Shown piece by piece: positions 30,806 to 40,875 of a stretch of 56,264 bases of DNA. How positions within the stretch are numbered: the stretch's first letter is position 1; each line of letters begins with the position of its first letter. The position numbers were made by a program, and so were the translations under genes. The stretch is taken from contig NW_005179084.1 of assembly GCF_000350225.1 (NCBI RefSeq), positions 69,645 to 125,908 of the forward strand, given 5' to 3'. The notes under the pieces were generated by a model. The model did not search any database, was not told the origin of the DNA, and was given only the letters and a program-made list of their open reading frames with translations. The stretch is from Chondrus crispus. Its lineage: Eukaryota > Rhodophyta > Florideophyceae > Gigartinales > Gigartinaceae.

Positions 30806-33800
30806 ATGGATGACCAAAGCTCTGGATCGGTCAGAATCGAGAAGCTGACCGCATCTAACTTTTACATCTGGAAGCAGAAAATCCAGCTACTGCTTGCTCT
30901 CCGAGATGTCGATCAATACGTTTTTGATGATATCCCGGAGAATGCGACGTCAGATGACCGGAGAAAATGGATCCGTGGTGACGCAAAAGCAAAGGCAGTC
31001 ATCGGACTCACGCTTTCTGATGACTACTTGCAACATGTGCGAGGGTGTAGCAGTGCGAAAGAGACATGGGAAGCAATTCTGAATGTGTTCGAGCGTCATA
31101 CTTTGCTCAACAAACTTGCCGCGCGTCGCGACTTTTACACTGTATCCATGCTCCCATCCGAGAAAGTGCTCGTGTTCATCAATCGTGTGAAGCAACTTGC
31201 TGCCAGATTGCAGTCAATGAGTGTTGAGATTGACGATAAAGAAATTGCAATGGCTGTGTTGAATGGCTTGCCTTCACGATTCGATAACCTGATTGTTGCT
31301 CTTGACGCACTTGGCAATGAAGATAAAGTGTTTGGACTCGAGTTTGTGAAGAGTCGTCTGCTGCAAGAAGAGCAACGAGAAAGCATGAAGACCGCTTCTG
31401 CTTCATCACCACATGCACCTGCACTTGTCAATCGTATGCCTATTCGACGCGATATGAAATGTACGAATTGCAATAGACATGGGCATACTGCAGTGCGTTG
31501 CTGGGGCAAGGACGTGAATGGGCGCCGACCTGCACCGCCAGATGGGTTTCGGTCACGCAACACTGGCTTAAAGCCAAGTGCATTCGTTTCTCGAGATGAC
31601 AATTCTACTGCTGCCTTTGCGGAGAGTGACTTTACTTGCTTGCTTTCGACTTCCACTCCAGAAAAGAGGGCTGCAAACGCAAGGTCATGGCTTGTCGATT
31701 CCGGTTGCAGCGCTCACATTACGTTTGATCGCTCTTTGTTCGTTACGTATGAACAGATGCAATCTGGATCAGTCGAGATGGGCACGAAGGCTAGAGCTAA
31801 TGTCGCTGGTCGCGGCGAGGTAGAATTCATGTTGAACGTCAACGGTAGTCCCCATCCTTGCAAATTGTCAAACGTTTTGCATGTCCCTGATTTCGGGTAC
31901 TCGCTACTGTCTGTTAGCCAAATCGTTTCAAAGGGTTTGCAAGTGGCATTTGAAAATGAAAAATGCCGCGTTACTGCAGGACCAACTGTAGTTGCCACAG
32001 CGAGTCAAGTTGGGGATTTGTACATACTTGACGTCATGAATGAAACCTTTTCTGCTCACGTAGTTACCCTGCAGACGCTACATGAACGCATGGCCCATGT
32101 TAATGTACAAGGAATCGCATCAATGATTCACAATAATGTGGTAAGTGGCATCAACGTTCGTCAAAGCGATGTCATCAGTGCAATGAATCCGAAATCTGAC
32201 AATCACTCTCCCATTTGTCCTGCGTGTGTGTTTGGCAAAGCAACGCGATCAGTAATCCCAAAACAGCGATCATCGTCTCGAGCACAGAACTGTCTTGACT
32301 TGGTACATTCTGATGTTTGCGGTCCGCTCGAAGTACAGTCCATTGGTGGTTCGAGATACTTCATTACATTTGTAGATGATCACTCGAACTGGGTTGTTGT
32401 GTACACGATGAGAAATAAATCTGAGGCGTTTGCAAAATACAAGTTGTATGAAAAGTTGGCTCAAACCCACACTGGTCGCAAAGTAAAGGTGCTTCGCACT
32501 GATCGAGGGGGAGAGTACTTGTCGACGGAATTCAAGTCGCATTTACATTTAAACGGTACGCAGCACCAACTCACAACGGCATACACCCCTGAACAAAACG
32601 GTGTTGCTGAACGTTTAAATCGAACTTTGATTGATCTTGTCCGCTCAATGCTTTCCCATAAACAGGTCAGTAAGCGATTCTGGGCCGAGGCTCTTGCCAC
32701 TTCGGTATATGTACGTAATCGAGTTACTTCACGCGCTTTGCCCGTTAATACAACTCCGCACCACATTTGGATGAATTCCACTCCAAATGTTGGCCATTTG
32801 CGAGTATTTGGGTCAAAGTGTTGGTATACATTACCAAAATTACAGCTCCGTAAGCTGGACTTGCGAGCGCGTGAAGCAATGTTTCTTGGGTATTCGCAAT
32901 GCAGTAAGGCATACAAACTTTGGGACGGAGAGTTGAATAAAATTGTTGTGTCTCGGGATGTCAAGTTTGATGAATCGACAGGTGGTATGCATGACATTCC
33001 TGCACACGAAGGTGATTCAATCAACTCTGATGTTGGCGTTGTACTGCTCGATGGCGACAATGGGAATACAGCTGATACCCCAAATACGGATGAATTTGGC
33101 TCTGAAGAGGATGAAGTTTCGGAGGAGGTTCTTGAAAACGATGGCGCTCATTCCGTAAGTGAGAATGATGAAGAAGAAGATGATGTACCAACTGCCGTCG
33201 AAAGTCCGAATGTCACTCCTCCAACTCCGACTCCAGCTGTGCGAAGATCGTCTCGAGTCAGCAGACCTCCCGGATCATGGTGGAGGAGCAACTTTGCAGC
33301 TGCTCTTCTTTCACATGCGCATGTCGCTATTGAAGGTCCCAAGACTTTCAACCAGGCAACCAACGGTCCTAGAGCTGCATTTTGGCAGACCGGCATTGAC
33401 AAAGAACTTGCCTCGCAGACCAAGAATCGGACTTGGATACTTGTTCCTCGATCTGAGGCGTCAAACATCTTGACATCTAGATGGGTTTTCAATGTCAAGC
33501 AACTGCCTGATGCAAATGGCAATATAGTTGAAAGTGCAAAAGCCAGACTTGTTGCTCGTGGATTCCAGCAAGTGCAAGGTCCTGACTATACTGAGACATA
33601 TGCCCCTGTCATAAAGTTTACCACTATTCGTCTACTTCTTGCCTTAGTTGCTCATTACGACCTCGAACTTCATCAGATGGATGTCGTGACTGCGTTTTTG
33701 AACGGCGACTTGGATGAAGACATCTACATGGAGCAACCCGAAGGGTGCATTGACAAAAGCGAAAGTGACCACGTGTGTAAACTTTTGAAAGCACTTTACG

Positions 33801-34915
33801 GTCTTAAACAAGCACATCGTCAATGGCATGCCAAAGTGGATGGTTTCTTAATTGGTGAATTGGGATTCGAGACTTCGCGTAGTGATCCTTGTCTCTACAT
33901 TAAACGCATCGGTAACACTATCATGCTGATTGCACTTTATGTCGATGACTTGTTACTCGCCGGTAGTGATATCGATGCCAACAAATGGATGAAGGGGGAG
34001 CTTAATAAACGGTTTGAGATGAAAGACCTTGGTGAAGCAAAAGTCTGCATTGGTCTTGAAATTCAAAGGGATCGCACCGCCAAGACTTTGAGTCTCACTC
34101 AAACTAAGTATGCATCAAAAGTGCTTGAGCGTTTTCGAATGTCAACGTGTAACCCCTCTCTGACTCCAATGGAACAAGGTCACACAACCACGATTTCAAC
34201 CGAAAACGACTCCGAAACAAATGTACCGTATCGTGAGGCAGTGGGATCCCTGATGTACTTGATGGTTGGCACTCGTCCAGACTTGGCATATGCGATTGGA
34301 AAGCTTTCTCAACATTCTGCCAACCCATGTGAGTCACACTGGGCAAGTGTGAAACGGGTAATGCGATACGTGCAAGGGACTCGAAACTTAGGAATCGTGT
34401 TTGACAATAAATCGAAATCGCCGGAGTTGTTCGGCTTCAGTGATGCTGACTGGGCCGGTTGTTCAGACTCTCGCAAGTCGACCAGCGGATATGTTTTCAA
34501 GTTCTGCGGTGGAGCGATCAGTTGGAGTTCCCGGAAACAGACTGTGGTTGCAACTTCGACGTGTGAAGCTGAGTACATTGCACTATGTGAAGCGTGTAAG
34601 GAGGCGACTTGGTTGCGTCAAGTGGTTGCTGATGTTCTTGGACTTGATTCTGATCCCACGATTGTGATGAGGTGTGACAATGCAGGGACTATTTCGTATG
34701 CACAGAATGAATCGGTCAACCGTCGTAACAAACATGTTGATGTGAAATACCACTATGTACGAGATGCAATTAAGAGAAACGTCATTTCTTTGTCACATTG
34801 CCCGACCACTTCCATGCCTGCAGATATCCTGACGAAAGCACTTGGGCGAGTTCTGTTCCAGAAGTTTGTAGAACTTCTAGGGCTTGCAGTAGCTACCTCT
34901 GGTAAAAGCATGTGA
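30806..34915 (+). CDS. Copia gag-pol polyprotein
   Basis: One frame of 1369 residues from ATG 30806; the frame is open a little further upstream without an ATG. In order: gag of the UBN2/Copia type (ASNFYIWKQKIQLLLALRDV near the start), a CCHC zinc knuckle (CTNCNRHGHTAVRC, about residue 218), an aspartic protease (WLVDSGCSAHITFD, about 295), a GAG-pre-integrase zinc region (LHERMAHVN to CPACVFGKA), the integrase core with DLVHSDVCGPL, TDRGGEYLSTEF and EQNGVAERLNRT, reverse transcriptase with DVVTAFLNGDLDEDIYMEQP and the catalytic LYVDDLLLAGSD, and RNase H (SDADWAGCSDSRKSTSGYVF, CEAEYIALCEA). All catalytic signatures are present. Copia order (integrase before RT) is clear. An acidic Asp/Glu-rich linker (about residues 740-805) separates integrase from RT. 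Confidence 0.97.
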   Translation: MDDQSSGSVRIEKLTASNFYIWKQKIQLLLALRDVDQYVFDDIPENATSDDRRKWIRGDAKAKAVIGLTLSDDYLQHVRGCSSAKETWEAILNVFERHTLLNKLAARRDFYTVSMLPSEKVLVFINRVKQLAARLQSMSVEIDDKEIAMAVLNGLPSRFDNLIVALDALGNEDKVFGLEFVKSRLLQEEQRESMKTASASSPHAPALVNRMPIRRDMKCTNCNRHGHTAVRCWGKDVNGRRPAPPDGFRSRNTGLKPSAFVSRDDNSTAAFAESDFTCLLSTSTPEKRAANARSWLVDSGCSAHITFDRSLFVTYEQMQSGSVEMGTKARANVAGRGEVEFMLNVNGSPHPCKLSNVLHVPDFGYSLLSVSQIVSKGLQVAFENEKCRVTAGPTVVATASQVGDLYILDVMNETFSAHVVTLQTLHERMAHVNVQGIASMIHNNVVSGINVRQSDVISAMNPKSDNHSPICPACVFGKATRSVIPKQRSSSRAQNCLDLVHSDVCGPLEVQSIGGSRYFITFVDDHSNWVVVYTMRNKSEAFAKYKLYEKLAQTHTGRKVKVLRTDRGGEYLSTEFKSHLHLNGTQHQLTTAYTPEQNGVAERLNRTLIDLVRSMLSHKQVSKRFWAEALATSVYVRNRVTSRALPVNTTPHHIWMNSTPNVGHLRVFGSKCWYTLPKLQLRKLDLRAREAMFLGYSQCSKAYKLWDGELNKIVVSRDVKFDESTGGMHDIPAHEGDSINSDVGVVLLDGDNGNTADTPNTDEFGSEEDEVSEEVLENDGAHSVSENDEEEDDVPTAVESPNVTPPTPTPAVRRSSRVSRPPGSWWRSNFAAALLSHAHVAIEGPKTFNQATNGPRAAFWQTGIDKELASQTKNRTWILVPRSEASNILTSRWVFNVKQLPDANGNIVESAKARLVARGFQQVQGPDYTETYAPVIKFTTIRLLLALVAHYDLELHQMDVVTAFLNGDLDEDIYMEQPEGCIDKSESDHVCKLLKALYGLKQAHRQWHAKVDGFLIGELGFETSRSDPCLYIKRIGNTIMLIALYVDDLLLAGSDIDANKWMKGELNKRFEMKDLGEAKVCIGLEIQRDRTAKTLSLTQTKYASKVLERFRMSTCNPSLTPMEQGHTTTISTENDSETNVPYREAVGSLMYLMVGTRPDLAYAIGKLSQHSANPCESHWASVKRVMRYVQGTRNLGIVFDNKSKSPELFGFSDADWAGCSDSRKSTSGYVFKFCGGAISWSSRKQTVVATSTCEAEYIALCEACKEATWLRQVVADVLGLDSDPTIVMRCDNAGTISYAQNESVNRRNKHVDVKYHYVRDAIKRNVISLSHCPTTSMPADILTKALGRVLFQKFVELLGLAVATSGKSM

Positions 34916-34917
34916 TC

Positions 34918-34926
34918 GAGGGGGAG
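34918..34926 (+). other. Polypurine tract
   Basis: GAGGGGGAG directly abuts the 3' LTR and lies two bases after the gag-pol stop codon. It would prime plus-strand DNA synthesis. Confidence 0.9.
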
Positions 34927-35865
34927 TGTGGTAATTCTACGACCACATGCTGATATGCATGACACACGACGACAGGTATGACACGTGTAAAAGCAAAAAC
35001 ACTCCACGTGACGAGCTGAGCAAGTTTGATTTTCAACGTGTACACGTGTGATTTCTGTACACGGTTGCACTCTACAGTACTTCAGGAGCACGTTTGGTTT
35101 TCGACGTGTACACGTGTGAAATATGTGCATGGTTGCGGTGTACTGTACAATCTGAGCATGTTTCATTTTCTCTGCCCGACACGTGTATGACCTGGACACA
35201 TGTCCTCATTACACTGTCGGACGTGTACAGTACGCCTGTAGTCTTGCAGACAAAGTATAGAACCTTGGTGGCGGGTGCCTGGCACGTGCCAAATGTTTAC
35301 AGCGTCCATGGAGTGCAGCACGGGTACAGCAGGACACAAAGATACCGTTGCGCGAGTTTTGAATTCGTAAGGCAAAATGTGCACTGTTGTAATTGACAGT
35401 GGAGAGGACCTCACGAGAGATTCAGATTCATAAGGCAACGTGTGCGCTGTAAACAGTCCTTGCAGGATTGATTTGAATTCGTAAGGCAACGTGTGAGCTG
35501 TAAACGTGCCTTACGAATTTGTGCCACGCTGGATTTGGAATAGTAAGGGAATTTGTGCTTTGCTGTGCTTTGTTGTACTGCCTTACTAATTTCTCCGTCA
35601 TGACAGTGCTAATTCGTAAGGCGGTTTTCTGTTCTGTTTGTTGGGCCATCGCCAGTTTGGCTGAGTAGCAAGACGGGCACATGTGTTAGAGCCAATACAT
35701 TTGTAGTATATGTGTCGTAGTGTTTGGTAGTAGAGTTCTAGAAGATTGCAGAAGTGTATAAGTAGTGCCAGAAGTTGGCGACTCAAAGTAAATCGGTACC
35801 CAATCCTTCAACTTCACCTCATCAACCGTCCTTCGAATCCCCTTCGCCCCGCTGACCTACCATTA
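34927..35865 (+). repeat. 3' LTR of Copia element
   Basis: Identical in length to the 5' LTR (939 bp). One substitution is seen, A at 35257 against G at 29073. It is followed by the target duplication GCGGC. Confidence 0.96.
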
Positions 35866-35870
35866 GCGGC

Positions 35871-36783
35871 CTGCCAGGCGCATTGCACTACAGTCACGAC
35901 GTATCGCGCTCTTCACAGCGCCCTACCATCTCATGTGCTTTACCACGATGACACGGATGTTCACGCTGTACAATTTGACCCGCAGCGAGGCCGAACCCGC
36001 GTCGTTGATGAGGACAGAGACAGGCTGATTTGCCAAGTCCCCGGATTTCACAATGTGTGTGGAAGTGGATATGTTATGAGGGACCACAGATCGGGTTCCA
36101 CGGAACAGCACAAAGCGCCAGGGGGTTATATGCCCCTCATTCTCCGCGGAACTCAGAGCCGCAATCGGTGCATTTGGCCAGGTTTTGCGAAGCCCGACCG
36201 AAAACACGCACCACCGATGGATAGTAGACTGCCAAGGAATATTCAATGCTCTCTCAGGGTGTGGAAGACAAGATAACGTTCTACTGTACGAACTTCGGCA
36301 AATGATCACGACACTCACTCGTGATCCCAGCTGTTCTCTTGACATCGTATGGATCAGCTCCCATTGTGGGCTGCAAGGCAACGACCAAGCTGACAAGTTA
36401 GCGAGCTTGCGCTCCAATCGCCACTGTGCGAACAACTCATGGTCGCTGTCGAATTTCACGACGTTAAAGCGGCAATTCGTCGAGCAAGGAGGAGGGCCGC
36501 CAACTATGTTGACGAGCTCCCTGACAACATGCAGGGTAATTAGATGAGAAGAAAGGCGCGAGTCATCCTAAACCAGATGTATACCGGATGCTGTGACCTA
36601 TTCCAACCATTGAGGGACATTCTTAAGCTAGGAAACAGAACCTGCCGGCTGTGTGACGCAGAAGACACAGTCTTTCATCTTTCACATGCGCCGCCCGCTC
36701 AGGACGGAGGAGAGCTCACTTTACAGACAAAGAAGAATGCAGAGCCAGAATACTTCAAAAACCGCTTCAGATACTGGGGTACT
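35871..36783 (+). pseudogene. LINE (non-LTR retrotransposon) 3' fragment with RNase H
   Basis: The plus strand reads an RNase H domain: FSAELRAAIGAFGQVLR (about 36135-36190), HRWIVDCQGIFNALSG (36205-36255) and VWISSHCGLQGNDQADKLA (36347-36405), matching the Glu, Asp and His...Asp positions of LINE RNase H. A following frame (36544-36783) has ILKLGNRTCRLCDAEDTVFH, like the Cys/His tail region of LINE ORF2. Stops lie in the upstream part (near 36028 and 36077) and the frame changes between the two blocks, so it is dead. Endonuclease and reverse transcriptase are not present; the 5' part is lost or diverged. Confidence 0.7.
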
Positions 36784-36909
36784 TAGTTGGGGAAGGAGGG
36801 CCCGAAATGAAAGGCCTTTCCTGGCTAGAGAGGAATTAACTCTAGCCCCTCACAAAAAATTACTGCGTTGTGAACATCTCTCGAGCCAATAAATAGAAGA
36901 ATGAAGATA

Positions 36910-38320
36910 TAACTACCCAACTACAAATATCAGAATGGTCTTCTATACTGGCAGGGTAATGGCAACTATCGACTATATATTCTTAGTGCAGGGGATCCCC
37001 GCCAATCTATAATCAACACTTTTCCCAAGACTGGTCATCTTGGCTGGATAAGACGTACAACTTATGTGCTCGCCACATGTATTGGCCTAACATGTACCAA
37101 GCAATTGCAAATTTTGTAACAGCATGTAAGGACTGTCAAATTAGCAAGTACCCATTTAGCAAAACACCACATTCCAACACACCAGGATTACTTTAGCCTC
37201 TTTAAATACCCACTAGATGCCGGCACATTGTCACTTGCGATTTTCCCACTGAGCTCCCGAAAACCAATTAAGGATTAGGTGCAATTCTTTTGATTGTGGA
37301 CAAATTATCTAAGCGCGCACTGTTCGAACCGCTAAAAAGATTATGCTCAGCCAAAGACATGTCTCAAAATTTCAACGATTGACTTTTCGCGCAGCACGAA
37401 GTTCCGGCAAAGATAATCCCCGACCGAGACCGAAAGTTTGTATTAAATAACTAGACGGTAATTGCGGAGATGCTCGAAATCAAGCTTAATCTAAGGACAA
37501 CTGATCATCCGCAAACTGGCAGCCATTCGCAAAATCTTATCCGCACACTATCGTCCATGCTGCGTAATTTAATTCAACGAGCCCCCCATGAATGGGATAC
37601 AATCTTAAGCAATTTGGAATATGTGTACAACGCTTCCAAGAACAGCAGTATAGGTCTAGCGCCACTTGAAATATATTGTAGCCGCAAACGGCAAGTCGTG
37701 ATGACTCGACTCCTCACGTACCGCACAATGCAGTGCGTAGGCGCTATTGAAACCTCGGAACGCCCCTAAGCATTCAGTCAAATCGCCAAACAAAACTTAG
37801 CGAATGCTCTTGCACGGCAGACATTTGATGCGGACAGGACCCGCTCAGATCTCACGTTCAACGAAGGTGACCTCGTTATGCTTCGAAATGAAGGATATAA
37901 TATTACGCACAGAGCAGATCTTCCGGTCGAGTGGCAACCCAAATTCTTACGACTCTTGTCAGTTTTAGGAGTAATAGGACCACTCACATGCATGATTGAA
38001 GTGCCACCAAGCATGAAAAGAGCGCACAACGTCGTGCACGTATCAAACCTCAACCCGTGTCATACATCACCAGGAGAAACGAGACCTCTTTCCATAGCAA
38101 TTGACATTGATGCTACAACTAATGATGCTGTGTGAGCTATCTTAGACAAGGAAGCACCGGAACAGAAACTTCTACTATCTTGTGCCATTTCATGGTGACT
38201 TCAGAGTTCAGGCAATTTCGAAACACATAGAAGAGCTTGGCAACTGCATGGATTTGGGGAAGAATTTTTAAATGTTAAAACAATGAAAAGACAAACCGAG
38301 GGAACAACATGTCTATGAGG
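36910..38320 (+). pseudogene. Second Ty3/Gypsy chromovirus fragment (integrase-chromodomain)
   Basis: A plus-strand remnant with many stops. Recognisable: FQNGLLYWQGNGNYRLYIL-like start (about 36920), the zinc region YWPNMYQAIANFVTACKDCQ (37080-37140), VDKLSKRALFEPL (about 37300), EVPAKIIPDRDRKFV (about 37400), an open block NLRTTDHPQTGSHSQNLIRT to LEYVYNASKNSSIGLAPLEI (37470-37769), a post-core block EGDLVMLRNEGYN to NVVHVSNLNPCH (37865-38135), and a mutated chromodomain (AILDK, then NFYYLV, then IEELGNC) to about 38290. Stops include TAA near 37270, TGA near 37379, TAG near 37452 and TAA near 37767. It is older than the minus-strand chromovirus by its level of decay. Confidence 0.78.
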
Positions 38321-38422
38321 GCATCGACCTTCAGAAATAGAAGTGAATGTAACAATACGACTCTCCAGTATACTTTGGGTGCTGATGAAGTCGTTTCCAT
38401 GCTTGGAAGTAGACCCATTGCT

Positions 38423-38830
38423 TCACGTCACGTCGAAGATTTTGAAGTTGTACATGTTACGCGCCTCGCAATTCGTCGTCAACGGAATAAACTCCGCTAA
38501 GTGGCGCGCAACTGTCATTGAGAATAAGTTCTCTGCACTCACACCTGTAGGATTGAACCTGCGTACCCCTCGTAAACTCTTGTTGAACTTCGACGTCTCC
38601 TTGGATACATCTCCAAACTTCGCTCGAACGAGCTCTTTGCAATGCCTTTTATAGCGATTATCCGAAGCGATGAATTTTCTGTGAATTCCAACTCGGAAGG
38701 CATCACTTGTCTGGTAGATGCCGAGCACAGAGTTCTCGGTTGTCGCTACCCACGCCTCAGCCAAGTGACGGAGCTCCTTTCGAGACCAGTCCTGTACCTC
38801 CCCAAGGACTAGCGTCCAGGGCTATGGCGT
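38423..38830 (-). pseudogene. MYB/SANT-like protein of a Harbinger-type element, probably partial
   Basis: The minus-strand frame reads VQDWSRKELRHLAEAWVATT then ENSVLGIYQTSDAFRVGIHR, a pattern typical of the MYB/SANT-like, NAM-associated proteins encoded with PIF/Harbinger transposases, where a tryptophan-containing trihelix binds the element ends. It then continues with RYKRHCKELVRAKFGDVSKE to the TGA/TAA region at 38423. The frame meets a TAG just upstream of about 38830 and no good ATG begins it, so the 5' end is missing or spliced. The C-terminal part is short for the family. A Harbinger transposase lies 1.8 kb to the right on the opposite strand, the usual divergent layout of this superfamily. 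Confidence 0.5.
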
Positions 38831-39739
38831 CCGTAGTTCTTGACGATGCTATTGTGCCCAAAAAGGCTTTCTCAATCACAGGAACATTGACAGAAACAAG
38901 CGTAAACGATACTCAAGGCACAAGAGCAAATTTTAAGTGGGAGCAGAAATGGATTTCCGAGACCATCTCCACGTTGGCCATTAATGAATTTATGGTCTGG
39001 AGAATGTTTCAGAGTCGGAATCTTCTCGAATACAGTGCTTTCTTTCTCTTTTAGACTCATACAGAAAGGCGCTTAATAACGTACAGGCGATGGCTGATTT
39101 TATTCATGATGTAGCTATTGAACTGTTTTCATATGCAGATACGATTCAGGATAGTAAAAACCACAGTCATGATCAAGAGCTAGGCGTAAATACTGGAGAA
39201 GATGCAACGTGATTAAGAAACTTGGCCGTAAACCGTCTTAGCAACATATTTATATTTTAAGGCACGTGAAGAGAGCGCATCTCAGGCTATCAGTTCAAGG
39301 GCATGAGCCAAACCAGCAGTCTAAGCTTTTTATTGCGCTCTTTGCGGGCAAAACGTAGGGGGCCCGGAGAGGAAAACGTTCTTCATAAAATGCAATCCTT
39401 GTAATGTCCGTCTTTGCATGAGGGTATACCACCGTTCAAGAAAAAGCTGTTGGTCAGTGCGGCATTTGGCCACCGAACTGGCGACGCCGACTACTACTGC
39501 CCCATCCTTTTTTTCTCGAAACAGAGGAAATGAGACCGTTAACCTTTAAAGAACCCAAATGGGTCTGCACCGCAAATTTTGACCGCATCTCGCCGAGCCC
39601 GGAACGATTCGGGTAGCCATTTGAGCCTCCAACGACTAGAAGACTCATATTCGAGAGCAACACTCCACATATCAGCACCCCGCGTCAGTCAAGACGTAGC
39701 TCTCGACGAAGTCATCGTCGTGAAAGGAGCCAATGTGCA

Positions 39740-39789
39740 CGCGCATAAGTAGACAATGGCCTCATGAGGCCATTGTCTACTTATGCGCG
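39740..39789. repeat. Perfect 50 bp palindrome
   Basis: A perfect inverted repeat with no loop, centred between 39764 and 39765 on CTCATGAG; each 25-base arm includes GCGCATAAGTAGACAATGGC. It can extrude as a cruciform or give a hairpin RNA. The next palindrome starts at the very next base. Confidence 0.9.
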
Positions 39790-39849
39790 AAAGACAATAT
39801 AGACCAACTGTAGCCCTTGCAAGGGCTGCAGTTGGTCTATATTGTCTTT
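39790..39849. repeat. 60 bp palindrome abutting the previous one
   Basis: Centred between 39819 and 39820 on CCCTTGCAAGGG, with one mismatched pair (39811/39828). Each 30-base arm contains AAAGACAATATAGACCAACT. There is no spacer between this and the 39740-39789 palindrome. Confidence 0.9.
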
Positions 39850-40875
39850 TTGCGGATCGAGCTGCTGATCACTATACCGATCATGGGGGGTAATTTGGGT
39901 GTTTTCTTGGCTGGGAACCCTAAATTGGAGGCGCTACATCTCCTAAACAAGTTTCTTGGCTCGTGTCACCCTGCAGAATGGTTGATATCGGGTTTTCTAC
40001 CCCTAACCAAGTGTTGTGACTGACGCTCAAATATGGGTCGTACTTTGTTGGGTGAAAATCTATGATCAGTATACTGATTGATCATGGGCGGCTGGCATTA
40101 AGGGTATCTTGTTGCAAATCTGCCTGATTTGCTACGACAAAAACTCCAAACGCCGATTTAGAATTCGATTTACAATGAGATCTGCGATTTTGTGTCGCCG
40201 GCGAAAGCAAACTTGACCCTAATTCGGTAAATGTAATATTTGGACCGAATTTTCTGCCGCGTGGGAGATGCTTTAAGAGCCTCTCTGCCGGCACAGCCCT
40301 TTTAGGGTCCAATTTCCAAAATCTGTGAAACTTGTCAAGCTGAGATACGAGGGAAACGAGATTTAAATATTTGGGATTTTTGGGTTCATCCAAAGATGAC
40401 ACGTTTCCATTGGATTCCTTGCGCTGCTCACTGCGCATATTGTTTTAGTGCGGAGTCTCCATCTGAACTCAACCAGCATGCAGTCTCATCATGTCTGCAG
40501 CTCGTGCTTTCTTTGATGAAGCTGTAGAAAATGATGCAGAGGACTACATAGCGGCTCTTTGGCTCCATACGGTAATCTTCTGTAGTGATAGGGAGACTAA
40601 GGGAAGTCATGGCGGATATACTCCTGGAAAGGCTGGGAACATTCAGGGGGACTGACATGCGGCACACAAGCACTATATGCTCAAATACTTCTGGCCGATC
40701 CACATAATGCGACCAGGGACTACATCCTACGGACCACAGCAACCTGAATCAGCATTTAAAAGGCGATTCCGTATGCCTCGCGACGTCTTCAACCGTATAC
40801 TGGAAGTCTCTGTTGCACAGTCTGAATATTTGCGAAAGGGTCTGCGCCCTGATGCGAAGGACAAGACGGGGATTA

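Larger units (their letters stand above)
28743..35865 (+). mobile_element. Intact Ty1/Copia LTR retrotransposon
   Basis: A full-length 7123 bp element: LTR 28743-29681, primer site 29682-29695, leader, one gag-pol ORF 30806-34915, polypurine tract 34918-34926, LTR 34927-35865. It is flanked by the 5 bp duplication GCGGC at 28738-28742 and 35866-35870. The LTRs are both 939 bp; I found one difference (G at 29073, A at 35257). With an unbroken ORF, this indicates a very recent insertion and probable competence. It does not interrupt a gene that I can recognise; a LINE remnant lies directly downstream. Confidence 0.96.
38831..40676. other. Region between MYB-like gene and transposase of Harbinger element
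   Basis: No gene is supported. It contains the two abutting palindromes at 39740-39849. A minus-strand frame of 118 residues (40082-40438, SQLDKFHRFWKLDPKRAVPA) and a plus-strand ATG at 40609 (MADILLERLGTFRGT) could be decayed parts of the Harbinger proteins, but I cannot place them in a family. Confidence 0.4.

Noticed and set aside
38707..39054. A plus-strand 115-residue frame
   Set aside because: It partly overlaps the MYB-like minus-strand gene and has no recognisable features.
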